A DNA stretch of 64,000 nt, from contig DASZWD010000047.1 in assembly GCA_035546775.1 (NCBI GenBank), forward strand, positions 1 to 64,000, read 5' to 3'. A program made the position numbers and the translations under genes. The notes under the pieces are model-generated. The model was not told the DNA's origin, did no database searches, and was given only the letters and a program-made list of their open reading frames with translations. This DNA comes from Acidimicrobiales bacterium. GTDB taxonomy: Bacteria > Actinomycetota > Acidimicrobiia > Acidimicrobiales > JACCXE01. Shown in pieces: positions 53,035 to 61,284 of the stretch (position 1 is the stretch's first letter; each line of letters opens with the position of its first letter).

Positions 53035-54072
53035 ATGGTGCGCATGCGACGGGAACTCGAAGACGACTATCTCCACGCTCCGGAGGACGTGTCGAACTTC
53101 AACGAGAGCCGCTACTACAACTTCTTCGACCAGAAGCTGAACATGGGCGGTTGGGTGCGGATGGGCAACCGGCCCAACGAGGACGGCGGCTACGCGGAGC
53201 TCACGGTGTGCCTGTACCTGCCCGACGGCTCCGTCGCCTTCATCTACAAGAAGCCGAAGATCGAGGGCCACACCGAGCACAACGCCGGCGGCCTCAAGTT
53301 CGAGGTGCTCAAGCCCTACGAGGAACACCGCATCACCTACGGCGGCCACGTGTGCGTGCTCAAGCACCCCCGCGAGATGGCCAACCCACGCGAGGCGTTC
53401 CAGAACAACCCCTTCGTCGGGTGCACGATCGACCTGCATCTGAAGAACGTCGGCCCGGCGTGGGGCGGCGAGCCGGAATGGGAAGAGGGCGAAGAAAAGC
53501 CGGATCTCGACCCCGAGAAGATGTTCGCCCGTGGCCATACCGAGCAGCACATGGAGAGCACCGGCACGATCGTCGTCGGCGACCAGACGTTCAACCTCAC
53601 CAACGCGTACGGCCTGCGCGACCACTCGTGGGGCCCGCGCTTCTGGCAGAACGTGTACTGGTATCGCTGGCTGACGGTGAACCTCGGCCCGAAGCTCGGC
53701 TTTGCGCTGACCGTCGCCGGCAACGAGGAAGACCCCGACGCCCGCGGCGCCCACGGCTTCCTCTACGACCTCGACCGCTACGGCGACGACCGCGCCGTGC
53801 CGATCCGCAAGGTCGAGCTGACGTCGGACTACGACGCCGACTGGTTCCCCACGGCCAACCACGTCATCGTCACCACCGACGACCACGTGTACGACGTGAA
53901 GGGCGACGTGTGGTCCACCATCCCGCTGCGCAACCGTCGCGAGGGCATGGTCACCCGCATTACCGAAGGCATGACGCACTGGTCCTACGGCGACCTCAAG
54001 GGCGCGGGGCTCTCCGAGTACCTCGACCAGATCATCGACGAGACGCCGGTGGGCACCAACGTCGGGATCTGA
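53035..54072 (+). CDS. Lipocalin-like DUF7064/7065-type protein
   Basis: The product is 345 residues, no signal peptide. The C-terminal half has NLTNAYGLRDHSWGPRFWQN, a motif of the CrtC/AttH-like lipocalin group in actinobacteria (DUF7064/DUF7065), with RDHSWG carrying conserved Asp-His. The N-terminal half has long beta strands and YKKPKIEGHTEHNAGGLKFE. Members cluster with lipid, steroid and terpenoid catabolic genes; a ligand-binding or hydratase-like role is possible but unproven. The C-terminus converges on a hypothetical gene 3 bp away. Confidence 0.75.
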   Translation: MVRMRRELEDDYLHAPEDVSNFNESRYYNFFDQKLNMGGWVRMGNRPNEDGGYAELTVCLYLPDGSVAFIYKKPKIEGHTEHNAGGLKFEVLKPYEEHRITYGGHVCVLKHPREMANPREAFQNNPFVGCTIDLHLKNVGPAWGGEPEWEEGEEKPDLDPEKMFARGHTEQHMESTGTIVVGDQTFNLTNAYGLRDHSWGPRFWQNVYWYRWLTVNLGPKLGFALTVAGNEEDPDARGAHGFLYDLDRYGDDRAVPIRKVELTSDYDADWFPTANHVIVTTDDHVYDVKGDVWSTIPLRNRREGMVTRITEGMTHWSYGDLKGAGLSEYLDQIIDETPVGTNVGI

Positions 54073-54075
54073 TCA

Positions 54076-54585
54076 CTAGGCGGCGACGCGCTCCTGGAGG
54101 AACTCGACGAGCGCCTCGGGTTCGGTGACGGTCACTGTCGCGCCCGGGTGCTTGAGCAGTCCGACGGGGTCGACGGCCTTCACCGGTTCGCGGAACTTGA
54201 TGCACACGCCGCCACGGTTGGTGGTGGCGAAGGTGACGCCGCGGTCGCGCAACGACACGTGGGGTGGGCCGATCACCTTCCACCACTCGAAGGGACCGGT
54301 CACCTCGGCGCTCACGATGTTGCTCAGCGGTGTCTCGAGTTGCCACGGCCCGAAGTGGATCTCGAGCTTGTCTTCGTCGACCTCGACGTAGCCGTTCTCG
54401 TCGGTCACCCCGAACAGGTGGCTGGTGAGGGCGAACATCTCGCGGCGGCGCAGCGGCTGCTTGAGATGGTGCAGCTTGCGCTTCGGCGGCGGACCCTTCG
54501 GCTTGTCCTGCTCCACCTCGGGGTGATGCCCGGGCAGGTTGTCCTCGGGGATCGGTGCGGGCGCTGGGGGTCGCGGCTCACTCAT
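54076..54585 (-). CDS. Conserved hypothetical protein
   Basis: The product is 169 residues. The first 45 are rich in Pro, Glu and Lys and look disordered; the rest is a small beta-rich domain with NGYVEVDEDKLEIHFGPWQ, a WWKVIGPPHVSLRDRGVTFA strand pair, and GGVCIKFREPV, reminiscent of a PH-like fold. Similar proteins without assigned function exist in mycobacteria and relatives. No catalytic motif is visible. It is the first gene after the cupredoxin terminator and has no clear -10 box. Confidence 0.72.
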   Translation of the reverse strand: MSEPRPPAPAPIPEDNLPGHHPEVEQDKPKGPPPKRKLHHLKQPLRRREMFALTSHLFGVTDENGYVEVDEDKLEIHFGPWQLETPLSNIVSAEVTGPFEWWKVIGPPHVSLRDRGVTFATTNRGGVCIKFREPVKAVDPVGLLKHPGATVTVTEPEALVEFLQERVAA

Positions 54586-54602
54586 GGTTCGCGGCTACCC
54601 GC

Positions 54603-54634
54603 GAAAAGGGCCGGGCACACGCCCGGCCCTTTTC
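54603..54634 (-). terminator. Strong intrinsic terminator of the cupredoxin gene
   Basis: GAAAAGGGCCGGGC (54603-54616) and GCCCGGCCCTTTTC (54621-54634) form a perfect 14-bp stem with an ACAC loop, 18 bp after the stop of the minus-strand cupredoxin gene. The stem ends in a TTTT run on the minus strand. Read the other way it also ends in TTTT, so it may work in both directions. Confidence 0.85.
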
Positions 54635-54651
54635 ACGCATGCGGTAGTGCG

Positions 54652-55674
54652 CTAGCTGGCTTTGATCGTGCCGCCCATGCCGCTCGGGCTGTGGAAGATG
54701 CAGATGTAGCTGTACTCACCCGCCGCCGGGACGTTGAAGGTGAAGCTGCGGGCCGCCGCCGGCGGCCCCGAACCCGGCGGCACGTTGGGTGGCAGCAGTC
54801 CGGAGTTGAACGTCCCCGTCGCCGTGAGCGTCTGGGGGCTCGGACCCGGCGACGGCGTTTGGGCCTCGGTCGACTCGGGGTTCTGCGGCAGCGTTCCCGA
54901 TCCCTTGAAGCTCGCGGTGTGCGGCGCTGCGGAGTTGTTGATGAACGTCACCTTGTCGCCCGCCTTGATGTCGGCGCTCGCCGGCTGGAACGCGAGGACC
55001 GATGTGTGCTGTGTGTCGACGCCCATCTCGATGGTCCAGGTGGTCGAGCCGTCCGCGTTGGCCGTCTTCTGCAGCGGGGTGTCGGTCAGCTTCTTCTTGG
55101 CGGCGCGGCCTTCGGCGAGCCACTGCTGCTCCTCGGTGATGGCCCGCTTGTTGATCGCCGACTGCTGCTCGGCCGACGCGTCGTCGGCGACGACCTTGAC
55201 CGTGCCCGTCATGCCCGGATGGATGAGGCACTGGTAGGTGAAGGTGCCCTCCTTGGGGAACGACACCGAGTAGGTCGCCGGATCCGGTCCCTGGGGAATC
55301 AGCTCCGAGCTGAAGGTCTGGCTGCCGTCGTAGGCGCCTGTCGTGGACTTGGCGCGCAGGGCGGCGTTCGCCGGATCGCTCGGCGGCGGCGGCGTCTGCC
55401 CCGTCGGCAGGAACGTGATGCTGTGCGGCTCGGGGCCGGGCACCTTCCATTCGATCGACGAACCCGCCTTCACGGTGACCGACGCGGGCAGGAACGCCAG
55501 CACCGCGATGTTGCGGTCCTTAGGGTCGTTTACGCCCGCCTGCACGTTGACCTTCGTCGGGGCTTTGCCGTTCGTGGTCGTGGTGGCGGCCTTGTTGTCG
55601 TCGGACTTCCCGCACGCGGACATCGCGAGTGCGAGGGCGGTTACGACGGCAACGATGGTTGTCGCTCGTTTCAT
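54652..55674 (-). CDS. Lipoprotein with two cupredoxin (blue copper) domains
   Basis: The product is 340 residues. A lipobox AMSAC gives lipidated Cys21, followed by a Thr/Asn-rich linker. Domain 1 (about 45-165) has a His in PEPHSITF and Cys-His-Met in YQCLIHPGM; domain 2 (about 215-340) has His in AAPHTASF and Cys-His-Met in YICIFHSPSGM, so both type-1 copper sites are complete. A helical linker rich in Glu, Gln and Lys joins them. It is probably a periplasmic or surface electron carrier. AAGGGGAGAAACTC precedes ATG 55674. No partner oxidase is in the window. Confidence 0.88.
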   Translation of the reverse strand: MKRATTIVAVVTALALAMSACGKSDDNKAATTTTNGKAPTKVNVQAGVNDPKDRNIAVLAFLPASVTVKAGSSIEWKVPGPEPHSITFLPTGQTPPPPSDPANAALRAKSTTGAYDGSQTFSSELIPQGPDPATYSVSFPKEGTFTYQCLIHPGMTGTVKVVADDASAEQQSAINKRAITEEQQWLAEGRAAKKKLTDTPLQKTANADGSTTWTIEMGVDTQHTSVLAFQPASADIKAGDKVTFINNSAAPHTASFKGSGTLPQNPESTEAQTPSPGPSPQTLTATGTFNSGLLPPNVPPGSGPPAAARSFTFNVPAAGEYSYICIFHSPSGMGGTIKAS

Positions 55675-55699
55675 GAGTTTCTCCCCTTGTTCGCCGTGT

Positions 55700-55712
55700 G
55701 TTCTAGTAGAAC
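55700..55712. promoter_or_regulatory. Palindrome upstream of the cupredoxin gene
   Basis: GTTCTAGTAGAAC is a perfect 6+1+6 palindrome, 25 bp before the cupredoxin ATG on the minus strand. It contains a TACTAG/TAGTAG core that could include a -10 box. It is a candidate operator, partly touching the hairpin beside it. Confidence 0.4.
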
Positions 55713-55776
55713 CCGCAACCGGTTCGCGGATTGTGCCCGTCCCGGGCACAATCCGCGTACGGGTTGGGTGCGGGTT
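55710..55776. repeat. Nested extragenic hairpin
   Basis: An outer stem AACCCGCA/TGCGGGTT (55710-55717 and 55769-55776) encloses a perfect 15-bp stem, CGCGGATTGTGCCCG/CGGGCACAATCCGCG (55725-55739 and 55743-55757), with a 3-base loop. It fills the gap between menB and the cupredoxin gene, which are both on the minus strand; no U-tract follows. It may be a palindromic repeat, or an attenuating terminator for the menB transcript. Confidence 0.75.
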
Positions 55777-55779
55777 AGC

Positions 55780-56679
55780 TCAGTAACGCCAGGGGAAGGG
55801 CGACCAGTCGGGCGCCCGCTTCTCCAAGAACGCGTCGCGACCCTCGGCGGCTTCCTCGGTCATGTACGCCAGGCGGGTCGTCTCGCCCAGCAGCACCTGC
55901 TGGCCGACGAGGCCGTCGTCGATGAGGTTGAACGAGTACTTCAACATGCGCTGGGCCATCGGGCTCTTGCCGTTAATGAGGGCGCTCCACTCGAGGGCCA
56001 CCTTCTCGAGGTCGGCGTGGTCGACGACCTTGTTGACCGCGCCCATGTGGAACATCTCCTCGGCGGAGTACTCCTGGCCGAGGAAGAAGATCTCCCGCGC
56101 GAACTTCTGGCCGACCTGGCGCGCCAGGTACGCCGAGCCGAAGCCGCCGTCGAACGACGCGACATCCGCATCGGTCTGCTTGAAGCGGGCGTGCTCCCGC
56201 GACGCGATGGTGAGGTCGGAGACCACGTGGAGGCTGTGGCCGCCGCCGGCTGCCCAGCCGGGCACGACGCAGATCACGATCTTCGGCATGAAACGAATCA
56301 GGCGTTGCACTTCGAGGATGTGGAGGCGGCCGAGCTTGCCGGGGTCGACCGTCTCGGCCGTGTCGCCCTCGGCGTACTTGTAGCCGTCCTTACCGCGGAT
56401 GCGTTGGTCGCCGCCCGAGCAGAACGCCCAGCCGCCGTCTTTGGGTGACGGGCCGTTGCCGGTCAACAACACGCAGCCGACGTCGGTCTGCTGCCGGGCG
56501 TGTTCGAGAGCGGTGTAGAGCTCGTCGACGCTCTTGGGCCGGAAGGCGTTGCGCACCTCGGGTCGGTTGAACGCCACGCGCACCGTGCCTTGGTCCTTCG
56601 CGCGGTGATACGTGATGTCCTCGAAGGCGAAGCCGGGGACTTCGTCCCACGCCGCGGGGTCGAACAGTTCCGAAACCAT
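55780..56679 (-). CDS. menB: 1,4-Dihydroxy-2-naphthoyl-CoA synthase
   Basis: The product is 299 residues. It closes the second ring of menaquinone from o-succinylbenzoyl-CoA. Family markers are ITYHRAKDQGTVRVAFNRP, WAFCSGGDQRIRGKDGY, GWAAGGGHSLHV, a FDGGFGSAYLARQVGQKFA stretch and the C-terminal PDWSPFPWRY seen in actinobacterial MenB. ATG 56679 begins MVSELFDPAAWDEVPGF, the normal start, so the extension upstream is not used. The histidine phosphatase gene ends five bases before it, so the two form an operon. No other men gene is in the window. Confidence 0.93.
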   Translation of the reverse strand: MVSELFDPAAWDEVPGFAFEDITYHRAKDQGTVRVAFNRPEVRNAFRPKSVDELYTALEHARQQTDVGCVLLTGNGPSPKDGGWAFCSGGDQRIRGKDGYKYAEGDTAETVDPGKLGRLHILEVQRLIRFMPKIVICVVPGWAAGGGHSLHVVSDLTIASREHARFKQTDADVASFDGGFGSAYLARQVGQKFAREIFFLGQEYSAEEMFHMGAVNKVVDHADLEKVALEWSALINGKSPMAQRMLKYSFNLIDDGLVGQQVLLGETTRLAYMTEEAAEGRDAFLEKRAPDWSPFPWRY

Positions 56680-56684
56680 GCGGG

Positions 56685-57263
56685 TCACAGTAGGGCGGCG
56701 GGCGTGTGATTCCACGAGCGCACGACGGGCTGCTCGCGTTCCCACCCGAGTTCGCCGACGCTGCCGGCGTCGAGGAACAAGTAGCGGCCGAAGGCGACGT
56801 CGAGGCCGAGCCAGCGCGCCGCCAGCACGCGCAGGAAGTGAGCGTGCGAGAACACGACGACGTCGCCGGCGGCGCTGCGGGCGCGGGCGACGATGCGATC
56901 GGCGCGCGCCGCGATGCGCGCGGCGGGCTCACCGCTGGGCGCGCCGTCGTCCCAGACGTTCCACTGCGGCGCCTCGACGCGGATGTCGGCGGTGGTGCGG
57001 CCTTCGTAGGCGCCGTAGTCCCACTCGACGAGGTCGTCATCGACGGCGGCGTCGCCGAAGCCGGCGAGGCCGGCGGTCTCCACGGCGCGGCGCCGCGGGC
57101 TGGTGAGGACTTCGGCGAAGCGGCGCGCCGCGAGCACCGGTGCAAGCGCTTGTGCTTGGGTGCGGCCGGTGTCGGTGAGCGGGACGTCGGTCGTGCTCGT
57201 GTGCCGGCCCGTCGCCGACCATTCCGTCTCGCCGTGGCGCACGACCACCAACGCGTTACTCAC
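56685..57263 (-). CDS. Histidine phosphatase-family protein
   Basis: The product is 192 residues with the phosphoglycerate-mutase-like fold. The catalytic RHG is VVVRHGETEW, the second Arg/Glu region is SPRRRAVETA and EWDYGAYEG, and the second catalytic His is in VVVFSHAHFLRVLA. It removes phosphate from a small molecule; the family includes broad phosphatases and acid phosphatases. It lies upstream of menB in the same transcript, which is a recurrent actinobacterial pairing whose role is not settled. Confidence 0.87.
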   Translation of the reverse strand: MSNALVVVRHGETEWSATGRHTSTTDVPLTDTGRTQAQALAPVLAARRFAEVLTSPRRRAVETAGLAGFGDAAVDDDLVEWDYGAYEGRTTADIRVEAPQWNVWDDGAPSGEPAARIAARADRIVARARSAAGDVVVFSHAHFLRVLAARWLGLDVAFGRYLFLDAGSVGELGWEREQPVVRSWNHTPAALL

Positions 57264-57298
57264 CGGCGCCTGTCTACTGCGGCGAGCAAACTGGCGCG

Positions 57299-57760
57299 AT
57301 GCACCGCAACGTCAAGACCGTCGTCGACGCCGCCGCGGCCAAGGGGCTGTCGATCGACGTGCGCTCGTTTCCCGAAGGCACGAAGACCGCCGTCGACGCG
57401 GCCAACGCCATCGGCGTCGACGTCGGCCAGATCGTGAAGTCGCTCGTCTTTCTCGTCGACGATCAGCCGACGATGGCGCTCGTGGCGGGCGACCGCCGCC
57501 TCGACGAGAAGAGGTTCTCCGCCGCGTGCGGCGGGGGCAAGGTGCGCCGCGCCGATGCCGACGCCGTGCGCGCCGCCACCAGCTTTCCCATCGGCGGTGT
57601 GCCGCCCCTCGGGCACGACCTGCCGATCTACGTCGACGAATCGCTATTGCGCTTCGACGAGGTATGGGCCGCCGCCGGCACCTGGACCGACGTGTTCGCC
57701 ATCGCGCCCGACGACCTCGTGCGCGTCACCGGCGGCCACGTGTGTGCCATCGGCGAATAG
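57299..57760 (+). CDS. YbaK/ProX-type aminoacyl-tRNA deacylase
   Basis: The product is 153 residues, one YbaK domain. GQIVKSLVFLVDDQP carries the essential Lys47, and SFPIGGVPPLGHDLPIYVDES is the substrate-binding loop. These proteins hydrolyse misacylated tRNA such as Cys-tRNA(Pro) or Ala-tRNA(Pro). CAAACT lies 6 nt before ATG 57299. The SDR gene follows 13 bp later but has its own -10 box. Confidence 0.87.
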   Translation: MHRNVKTVVDAAAAKGLSIDVRSFPEGTKTAVDAANAIGVDVGQIVKSLVFLVDDQPTMALVAGDRRLDEKRFSAACGGGKVRRADADAVRAATSFPIGGVPPLGHDLPIYVDESLLRFDEVWAAAGTWTDVFAIAPDDLVRVTGGHVCAIGE

Positions 57761-57773
57761 CTAGGTTCGGTGC

Positions 57774-58553
57774 ATGACTTTCCCGCTGCCCAACAACAAC
57801 GCTGACCTGACCGGGCAGGTCGCGCTCGTGACGGGCGCCACGTCGGGCCTCGGCCACCGGTTTGCCCAGACCCTCGCGGCCGCCGGCGCGCAGGTCGTCG
57901 CCGCGGGAAGGCGTGCCGATCGTCTCGACGAACTCGTGGGCCTCATCAACGGGCGCGGGCACGCGGCAGCCTCGACCGTCCTCGACGTGACCGACGCCGA
58001 CAACATCGTGCGCGCCGTCGACGACGCCGAAGCCGCGTTCGGCACCGTGACGATCCTTGTCAACAACGCCGGCATCCCCGACGCGGCGCGCGCCACCAAG
58101 ATGTCGCTCGAATTGATCGACCGAGTGCTCGACACCAACGTGCGCGCCCCCTACCTGCTGTCGTGCGAGGTGGCGCGTCGTCTCATCGAGGCGAAGCTGC
58201 CGGGTCGCATCGTGAACATCTCGTCGGTCGGCGCGTTCTCCTACAGCGGCGACGGCGCCGCGCTGTACTCGATCACCAAGGCGGCGGTGAACCGCATGAC
58301 CGAGGCGCTGTCGGTCGAGTGGGCCAAGTTCCACATCAACGTGAACGGCATCGCCCCCGGCGCGTTCGCCTCCGAGATGATGGACGGGATGATGGAGCGC
58401 ATGGGCGGCAACTTCGCCGAGAAGTTCTCGCCCCGCAAGCGTCTCGGCGACCCCGCCCAACTCGACTCGACGCTGCTGTACCTGTGCGCCCCGTCCTCCG
58501 AGTTCGTCACCGGCACCATCATCAAAGTCGACGACGGCCAGGGCGCCAAGTAA
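57774..58553 (+). CDS. Short-chain dehydrogenase/reductase
   Basis: The product is 259 residues. TGATSGLG (20-27) is the cofactor loop, NNAGI follows the fourth strand, and Tyr165 and Lys169 in YSITK are catalytic; NISS supplies the Ser. An Arg pair after strand 2 (GRRADR) favours NADP(H), as in FabG-like enzymes. TAGGTT ends 6 nt before ATG 57774, so the mRNA is probably leaderless. The substrate is unknown. Confidence 0.9.
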   Translation: MTFPLPNNNADLTGQVALVTGATSGLGHRFAQTLAAAGAQVVAAGRRADRLDELVGLINGRGHAAASTVLDVTDADNIVRAVDDAEAAFGTVTILVNNAGIPDAARATKMSLELIDRVLDTNVRAPYLLSCEVARRLIEAKLPGRIVNISSVGAFSYSGDGAALYSITKAAVNRMTEALSVEWAKFHINVNGIAPGAFASEMMDGMMERMGGNFAEKFSPRKRLGDPAQLDSTLLYLCAPSSEFVTGTIIKVDDGQGAK

Positions 58554-58567
58554 CGCGGGTCGTTTCG

Positions 58568-58795
58568 TTACCCGGACGGCGGCGCGTGGGGAACGGCGCC
58601 GTAGTCGAGCAGCGCCCGATCGCCGAGCGCATGCTGCAAAGTGACCTTGGTGGTCGCCTCGACGCCGGCCTGGCCGAGGGCGCCACAACTCGACACGTCG
58701 GTTCCGGGTGCGGGCTCGGTGGCGGTCTCGATGGGGAACGCTTCGTCGGCTCCGCTCCGCCGCCTCTTTGGGCAGTGGTGGTTCCTAGGGGGCCG
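58568..58795 (-). pseudogene. Probable 3' fragment of an unknown gene
   Basis: In the 283-bp gap between the SDR gene and the DUF1622 gene, one minus-strand frame ends in a protein-like tail, AFPIETATEPAPGTD, then LGQAGVEATTKVTLQHALGD and RALLDYGAVPHAPPSG before TAA. Third codon positions are almost all G or C, as in real genes here. The frame is closed by TAG at 58796-58798 and has no start codon, and a hairpin lies at its upstream edge. I infer a truncated gene; the family is not recognised. Confidence 0.35.
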
Positions 58796-58810
58796 CTAGT
58801 GCCCAAAGAG
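58764..58810. repeat. Inverted repeat at the edge of a gene fragment
   Basis: CTCTTTGGGCA (58764-58774) and TGCCCAAAGAG (58800-58810) are perfect 11-bp inverted repeats. The 25 bases between them can fold further with G-U pairs. The element lies 27 bp beyond the stop of the DUF1622 gene and may act as its terminator or be a mobile palindrome. Confidence 0.6.
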
Positions 58811-58836
58811 TTGGCCGTGGCTGTGCGCGGGTCGGG

Positions 58837-59292
58837 TCACTCCGCGCGCTGACCGCGCTCGACGCGGCGGATCTCGAGGCCGAGGAACTCCGTCAGGAAG
58901 ACACGCAGGACAGCAGTGGCGGCAATGATGCCGACGCCGTTCCACAGGTCACGCGGGGAAGCGGCGGCCTTCGTGAGTGTTGCCGACTCCACGAGCGCGA
59001 CGGTGTGCACCACCTCAGCCGCCAGCAGCAGTTGGAGGCCGAGCACCAGGGAACGGCTGAGCCCGACGCCGATGCTGCGGAAATCTTGCACTTCGTCGCT
59101 GCGTGGACCGGCGCGGACGCCGAGGAGATGACGTGACGGCGAATCGGCCGCCGCGTGTTGTGCCGATACGTGAACCACGATCCATCCCGTCAACCGCATC
59201 AGCGCATGCGCCACGCCGACGACGATGACGCCAGCGGACACGACGGCAATGAAGCCGGCGGTCCAGTCGATCCCGGTCAGGACGGCGTGCAC
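58837..59292 (-). CDS. DUF1622 membrane protein
   Basis: The product is 151 residues with three hydrophobic segments (about 10-30, 70-92 and 112-132). The family pattern is the buried SRSLVLGLQLLLAAEVVHTV helix and VLRVFLTEFLGLEI near the end. No function is known. GTG 59292 is chosen because it follows the upstream gene's stop by four bases; the frame is open further back, but that overlaps the neighbour. The two genes form a small membrane-protein operon. Confidence 0.78.
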   Translation of the reverse strand: MHAVLTGIDWTAGFIAVVSAGVIVVGVAHALMRLTGWIVVHVSAQHAAADSPSRHLLGVRAGPRSDEVQDFRSIGVGLSRSLVLGLQLLLAAEVVHTVALVESATLTKAAASPRDLWNGVGIIAATAVLRVFLTEFLGLEIRRVERGQRAE

Positions 59293-59296
59293 GCGG

Positions 59297-59818
59297 TTAC
59301 CGGCTCGGTCGCAGCTTCTTGTACTCGCGGGCGGTCCAGAACTCCGTCCAACCCTGGCCACGCAACGTCGCCTCGTGTTGCGCGACGGTCATGTGTTGGC
59401 CGCAGTCGTCGTCGCCGTTGTAGGCGAATATGCCGGCGAAGACGACAGCGGCGAGCCCGACCGCTGCGACGAACCATCCGGCGGCGCGCGCGAACTCGGT
59501 GTTCCACAACATCGCGACCACGCCGATAGTGAGCATGACGTAGAAGAACGCGATGAGCGGGACGGCGAAGAACTCGCGGAGGAGCTTGCGCACCGACGTT
59601 GACTCGCGGCCGCGCAACACGCAGGCGTGGCACAGCAACGCCGTGTCGGTTCCGCCGATTCGGAAGTGCGTCGTGACCGTCGTGCGCACACCCGACGACG
59701 TGCCCGACCGGAAAGGCGTACGAGAGTATTCGTCCGGTCCGGACTTGGCCCCGTACCAGAACGAATACGGCTTGGCGGGGGCCGCGCCGCACTTCTCACA
59801 TACGCCCGCGTCGCTCAT
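59297..59818 (-). CDS. Membrane protein with zinc-ribbon-like cysteines
   Basis: The product is 173 residues. Two CxxC pairs (CEKC at 7-10 and CHAC at about 63-66) flank a beta-rich 50-residue segment and suggest a zinc ribbon. Two membrane helices follow (about 84-105 and 112-132), then a short Asp-rich and basic C-terminal tail with a further Cys. I do not recognise the family. It is the upstream gene of the pair with the DUF1622 protein. Confidence 0.7.
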   Translation of the reverse strand: MSDAGVCEKCGAAPAKPYSFWYGAKSGPDEYSRTPFRSGTSSGVRTTVTTHFRIGGTDTALLCHACVLRGRESTSVRKLLREFFAVPLIAFFYVMLTIGVVAMLWNTEFARAAGWFVAAVGLAAVVFAGIFAYNGDDDCGQHMTVAQHEATLRGQGWTEFWTAREYKKLRPSR

Positions 59819-59932
59819 CGCGCACCTCCCGCTCGTCCATCTGAGCCCTCAGGGTGACGACCAACGGCGGTCGGTGGCAGGGCACAACGGCCCATCCTCC
59901 GCGCCGGAGGACACGGTCTAGGGTTCGCCCCG

Positions 59933-61231
59933 ATGAGCACCCCGATTGAACCGCCGGAACTGTTCGACCTGCGCATGAGCGAGGCGGCGCGCCCGCTGTT
60001 CGACCGCGTCACCGCGTTCCTCGAAGACGTGGTGGCGCCGATGCAGGCCGAGTTCTTCGCCCTCGGCGAAAACCATCACGACCGGTGGCAGTTCGCCCCG
60101 GGCCAACTCGAGTTGCTCGACGGCGCCAAGGCGAAGGCCAAGGAAGCCGGCCTGTGGAATTTCTTCCTGCCCGACTCCGAAGTCGGCGGCTTGTCGAACC
60201 TCGACTACGCCTACATCGCCGTCGAGTTGGGCAAGTACCCCCTCGGGTCGGAGTCGTTGAACTGCTCGGCGCCCGACACCGGCAACATGGAGGTGCTCGA
60301 GCGCGTCGGCACACCGGAGCAGAAGAAGCAGTGGCTCGAGCCGTTGCTCAACGGCGAGATCCGCTCGGCGTACGCCATGACCGAGCCCGACCTCGCCAGC
60401 TCGGACGCGAAGAACGTGTCGCTGTCCGCGGTGCGTGACGGCGACGAGTACGTCCTCAACGGCGAGAAGTACTACATTTCGGGAGCGGGCGACCCCCGCT
60501 GCAAGATCATGATCGTCATGTGCAAGACGAACCCGGACGCGGCGACCTACCAGCAGCAGTCGCAGATCCTGGTGCCGATGGACACGCCGGGCGTGCAGAT
60601 CCTCGGTCCGATGCACGTGTTCGGTCACGACGACGCGCCGCACGGTCACATGCACCTGCGCTTCGACAACGTGCGCGTACCGGCCACCAACATGCTGCTC
60701 GGTGAAGGCCGCGGCTTCGAGATCAGCCAGGTGCGCCTCGGTCCGGGTCGCATCCATCACTGCATGCGCGCCATCGGTCAGGGCGAGAAGGCGCTCGAGT
60801 TGATGATCCGCCGCGGCAAGTTCCGCGAGGCGTTCGGCAAGCCGATCCTCAGTCTCGGCAAGAACATGGAGACGGTGTCGCGCGCCCGCATCGAACTCGA
60901 CGCCTGCCGCCTCATGGTGCTCAAGGCGGCCAAGGCGATGGACATCCTCGGCAACGCCGAAGCCCGCGTCTACGTCAGCGCGGTGAAGGCGATGGTGCCC
61001 GAGAAGGTGTGCCAGATCATCGACCAGGCGATCCAGATTCACGGCGCCACCGGCGTGTCGCAGTGGACGCCGCTCGCGGCGATGTACACGAGCCAGCGCA
61101 CGCTGCGCCTCGCCGACGGCCCCGACGAGGTGCACCACTTCGTCGTGGCCCGTCACGAAGCGGGCCGCTACAGCGAGCCGGCGCCGGCGCGGTCCGAGGC
61201 CAACGGCGACGCCATCTTCGCCGGGCCTTGA
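59933..61231 (+). CDS. Acyl-CoA dehydrogenase (ACAD10/11-like)
   Basis: The product is 432 residues. YAMTEPDLASSDAKNVSLSA is the FAD-binding loop, GEKYYISGAGDPRCKIMIVM the middle strands, and QIHGATGVSQWTPLAAMYTS plus RLADGPDEVHHFVVARHE the C-terminal helices. The Asp/Gly-Pro-Asp at the usual Glu position is the form of ACAD11-type enzymes. Such enzymes oxidise long or branched acyl-CoAs, passing electrons to ETF. TAGGGT lies 8 nt before the ATG. The two APH-type kinases elsewhere in the window are typical partners of this family. Confidence 0.92.
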   Translation: MSTPIEPPELFDLRMSEAARPLFDRVTAFLEDVVAPMQAEFFALGENHHDRWQFAPGQLELLDGAKAKAKEAGLWNFFLPDSEVGGLSNLDYAYIAVELGKYPLGSESLNCSAPDTGNMEVLERVGTPEQKKQWLEPLLNGEIRSAYAMTEPDLASSDAKNVSLSAVRDGDEYVLNGEKYYISGAGDPRCKIMIVMCKTNPDAATYQQQSQILVPMDTPGVQILGPMHVFGHDDAPHGHMHLRFDNVRVPATNMLLGEGRGFEISQVRLGPGRIHHCMRAIGQGEKALELMIRRGKFREAFGKPILSLGKNMETVSRARIELDACRLMVLKAAKAMDILGNAEARVYVSAVKAMVPEKVCQIIDQAIQIHGATGVSQWTPLAAMYTSQRTLRLADGPDEVHHFVVARHEAGRYSEPAPARSEANGDAIFAGP

Positions 61232-61284
61232 GCCGGGACCAACGCCCCTAGTGCCACGTCGTTCCTCCGCCTCACCATGGCCAG

